DNA of 7,126 nt. It comes from Pseudomonadota bacterium (GTDB lineage: Bacteria > Pseudomonadota > Alphaproteobacteria > Rhizobiales > Xanthobacteraceae). The stretch spans positions 1 to 7,126 of the forward strand of contig JAEYTQ010000450.1 in assembly GCA_023433965.1 (NCBI GenBank), read 5' to 3'. The first letter of the stretch is position 1. Each line of letters opens with the position of its first letter. Positions 5,716 to 7,126 of the stretch are shown here, in pieces. The notes beneath the pieces were generated by a model that had not been told where the DNA came from, ran no database searches, and was given only the letters and a program-made list of their open reading frames with translations. The translations under genes and the position numbers were made by a program.

Positions 5716-6588
5716 TCAGTATTTTGCAACGACGGGCGTCGGGGTGAACGCATAGTTGAAGCCGGCGCGCAGCACGTGGTCGTGGAAGCTCACGTCCGCC
5801 TGGTTGAAGGTCCCCGCGAAGTAGGTCTTGCTGCCGAAATCCAAGTAGAGGTATTCGAGCTTGGCCGACCAATTGCGGGTGAACTTCCGTTCGACGCCTG
5901 CGCCGACCGTCCAGCCGATCCGGGTATCGCTGCTGGTCGCCCCCGGCCCGATCGGAAAGGCGAACCCGCCGAGCGGGGTCGTGCCGCCGAGACCCGGGCC
6001 GAAAACCTGGATGCCGAGGGTGGTCGCGGACGAGTATTTGAACTCGCCGACGGCAAGACCACCGGTCGCGTACCAGAGCGTCTGCGGATCCGACAAGACG
6101 CCGACGCGCCCGCGGAACGTCGCGAACCACTGCAGATCGTAGGAAAGATTCGCGGTGAGGGAAGCGATGGAGTTGAAGTCGGTGCCGATGGGGAGACCGA
6201 TGATATTGGAACCGTAGCGCGCGGTGGTCGTGGTCACCGTGCGCGACGACCGCTCGCCGGTGGCCTGAATGTCGCCCTCGAGGCCGACGACCCATTTCGG
6301 ATCGACCTGCCAATTATAGCCCAGCTGTCCGCCGGCCAGCCACCCGTCGACATTCTGGCCGAACGCGCCGAATTGTGTGACCGGGAAGGGCAATGCGATC
6401 GGCGCCACCGTGGTCTCCGCCCTGCCCCAGCTGTATCCGGCGTTCAATCCGGCGTAGAAACCCGTCCAACTCCAGACCGGATCGACGACGGCCGGCGCCT
6501 TCACATAGGGTTTCGATGCCAGATCAGCAGCCAATGCGCCGGTCGTGACCAGCGAGGCCGCGACCATTCCAATCACAATCCGCTTCAT
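5716..6588 (-). CDS. Outer-membrane beta-barrel protein, Omp25/OmpA-like porin family
   Basis: This is a 290-residue outer-membrane protein of the small eight-stranded barrel group (OMP_b-brl, PF13505) that is highly amplified in Bradyrhizobium. The signal peptide is MKRIVIGMVAASLVTTGALA, cleaved before ADLASKPYVKAP. The barrel opens with WSWTGFYAGLNAGYSWG, the standard first strand, followed by GWLAGGQLGYNWQ, WVVGLEGDIQ, TFRGRVGVL, LWYATGGLAVGEFKY, GWTVGAGVERKFTRNWSAKLEYLYLDFG and the last strand HVLRAGFNYAF. The start at 6588 is chosen for the signal peptide and a GGGG seven bases upstream; the frame stays open to 6792 but would then overlap the permease gene. Unusually, eight residues (TPTPVVAKY minus the first Thr) follow the aromatic end of the last strand. 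The protein probably has a structural or adhesion role and perhaps no specific substrate. An intrinsic terminator follows. Confidence 0.9.
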   Translation of the reverse strand: MKRIVIGMVAASLVTTGALAADLASKPYVKAPAVVDPVWSWTGFYAGLNAGYSWGRAETTVAPIALPFPVTQFGAFGQNVDGWLAGGQLGYNWQVDPKWVVGLEGDIQATGERSSRTVTTTTARYGSNIIGLPIGTDFNSIASLTANLSYDLQWFATFRGRVGVLSDPQTLWYATGGLAVGEFKYSSATTLGIQVFGPGLGGTTPLGGFAFPIGPGATSSDTRIGWTVGAGVERKFTRNWSAKLEYLYLDFGSKTYFAGTFNQADVSFHDHVLRAGFNYAFTPTPVVAKY

Positions 6589-6745
6589 TGCAATGCCCCG
6601 TGCCAAACGAAAAACGTACGAGGAGCATATGCGCGAGGGCGGGTTCAGGCTGTCGCGCAGCAGCAACATTCCGAGACAACCACTAGGCGTAAACAACGGG
6701 ACTATCGCGACATAGAGGACTAGAGGCCTGATATAATTTAACTTT

Positions 6746-7126
6746 TCACTTTGCCGCTGTTTTATGCAGCTGGCTCCGGCCGAGGCGGCCAAGCAAGCCG
6801 TCGATCACGGGCCAGAACAGCAGCAGAATCGCCAAGGTCGTGATCGAGCCGACCAGAGCGTTCGACCAGAACACCTTCAGCGTTCCCCCGGAGCCGATCA
6901 TGGACAGGCGGAAGGCATCCTCGGCGCGATTGCCGAGCACGAGCGCGAGGGTGAACGGCGCCAGTGGAATGCCGATCTTCTTGAAGACGTAACCGACCAC
7001 GCCGAAGCCGAGCATCAGCCAGATGTCGAACATCGCGTTCTGGATCGCGTAGGCGCCGATCGCGCAGGACACCACGATCATTGGCGCCACGGCGGCGAAC
7101 GGCACGCGCAGAATAGAGGCGAAGAT
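6746..7126 (-). CDS. Tripartite tricarboxylate transporter large permease (TctA family), C-terminal part
   Basis: The last 126 residues of an inner-membrane permease are present; the frame is open through the window edge, so the gene is partial only because of the window. TctA proteins, with the small subunit TctB and a periplasmic binding protein TctC/Bug, take up citrate or other carboxylates. Three hydrophobic segments are visible (around VAPMIVVSCAIGAYA, IWLMLGFGVVGYVFKKIG and ALVGSITTLAILLLFWPVID). The family end-motif is also present: IPLAPFTLALVLGNRAEDAFRLSMIGSGG, where usual members have LG...E..FRQSL..S.G. The tail is short and basic. The outer-membrane protein gene follows on the same strand after 157 bp, probably as a separate unit. 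The substrate cannot be inferred from this fragment. Confidence 0.93.
   Translation of the reverse strand: MFASILRVPFAAVAPMIVVSCAIGAYAIQNAMFDIWLMLGFGVVGYVFKKIGIPLAPFTLALVLGNRAEDAFRLSMIGSGGTLKVFWSNALVGSITTLAILLLFWPVIDGLLGRLGRSQLHKTAAK

Noticed and set aside
5668..6723. 351-residue plus-strand frame over the outer-membrane protein gene
   Set aside because: It runs through the terminator and opposite the signal peptide of a well-supported gene and has no recognisable domain.
6711..6726. Direct repeat TAGAGGAC/TAGAGGCC upstream of the barrel-protein gene
   Set aside because: Only six bases are identical and there is no symmetry or known site; it is too short to support an operator call.
6732..6737. 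Exact TATAAT on the plus strand between the permease and barrel-protein genes
   Set aside because: No -35 box lies at 16-18 bases and no plus-strand gene follows; it sits in a short AT-rich stretch just after the permease stop codon, so chance is likely.

Overview
The window looks like chromosomal DNA of an alphaproteobacterium of the order Rhizobiales, most likely Bradyrhizobium or a close relative. The reasons are the high GC content, a short Omp25/OmpA-like barrel protein whose mature N-terminus begins ADLASKPY, a TctA-type permease, and a two-hairpin intergenic palindrome (5555-5653) of a kind I remember as abundant in Bradyrhizobium and Rhodopseudomonas genomes. The genus is an inference from motifs, not from a search.

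Left part (1-3836): a complete UDP-glucuronate decarboxylase gene (+), probably the end of a surface-polysaccharide locus, converges with only 19 bp between stop codons on a large metalloprotease gene (-). The protease is the most unusual item here. It is a serralysin-type zinc peptidase (HELGHALGLKH plus the MSY Met-turn), followed by five calcium-binding RTX nonapeptides, then four tandem copies of a domain of about 118 residues that resembles the tryptophan-rich W_rich_C family. Each copy closes with a calcium-loop-like DLNGDG motif. Several independent signs indicate that translation starts at a TTG (3725) rather than at the upstream ATG (3836).

Middle part (3837-5548): a small gene (+) codes for a probably exported protein with a C-terminal helical repeat-like segment. 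It has a second, well-placed Shine-Dalgarno and ATG just at the end of the signal peptide. It is followed by a complete class III (CaiB/BaiF) CoA-transferase gene (+).

Right part (5549-7126): the interval after the CoA-transferase holds the rhizobial palindromic repeat and then an intrinsic terminator with an 11-bp perfect stem, oriented to end the outer-membrane protein gene (-). Upstream of that gene, on the same strand, is the 3' end of a tripartite tricarboxylate transporter large permease gene that runs off the window.

No RNA genes, insertion sequences, CRISPR arrays or phage genes were seen. The genes do not form one pathway. The window is a set of short, mostly independent transcription units. 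The best candidate for something not well described is the four-repeat tail of the protease.
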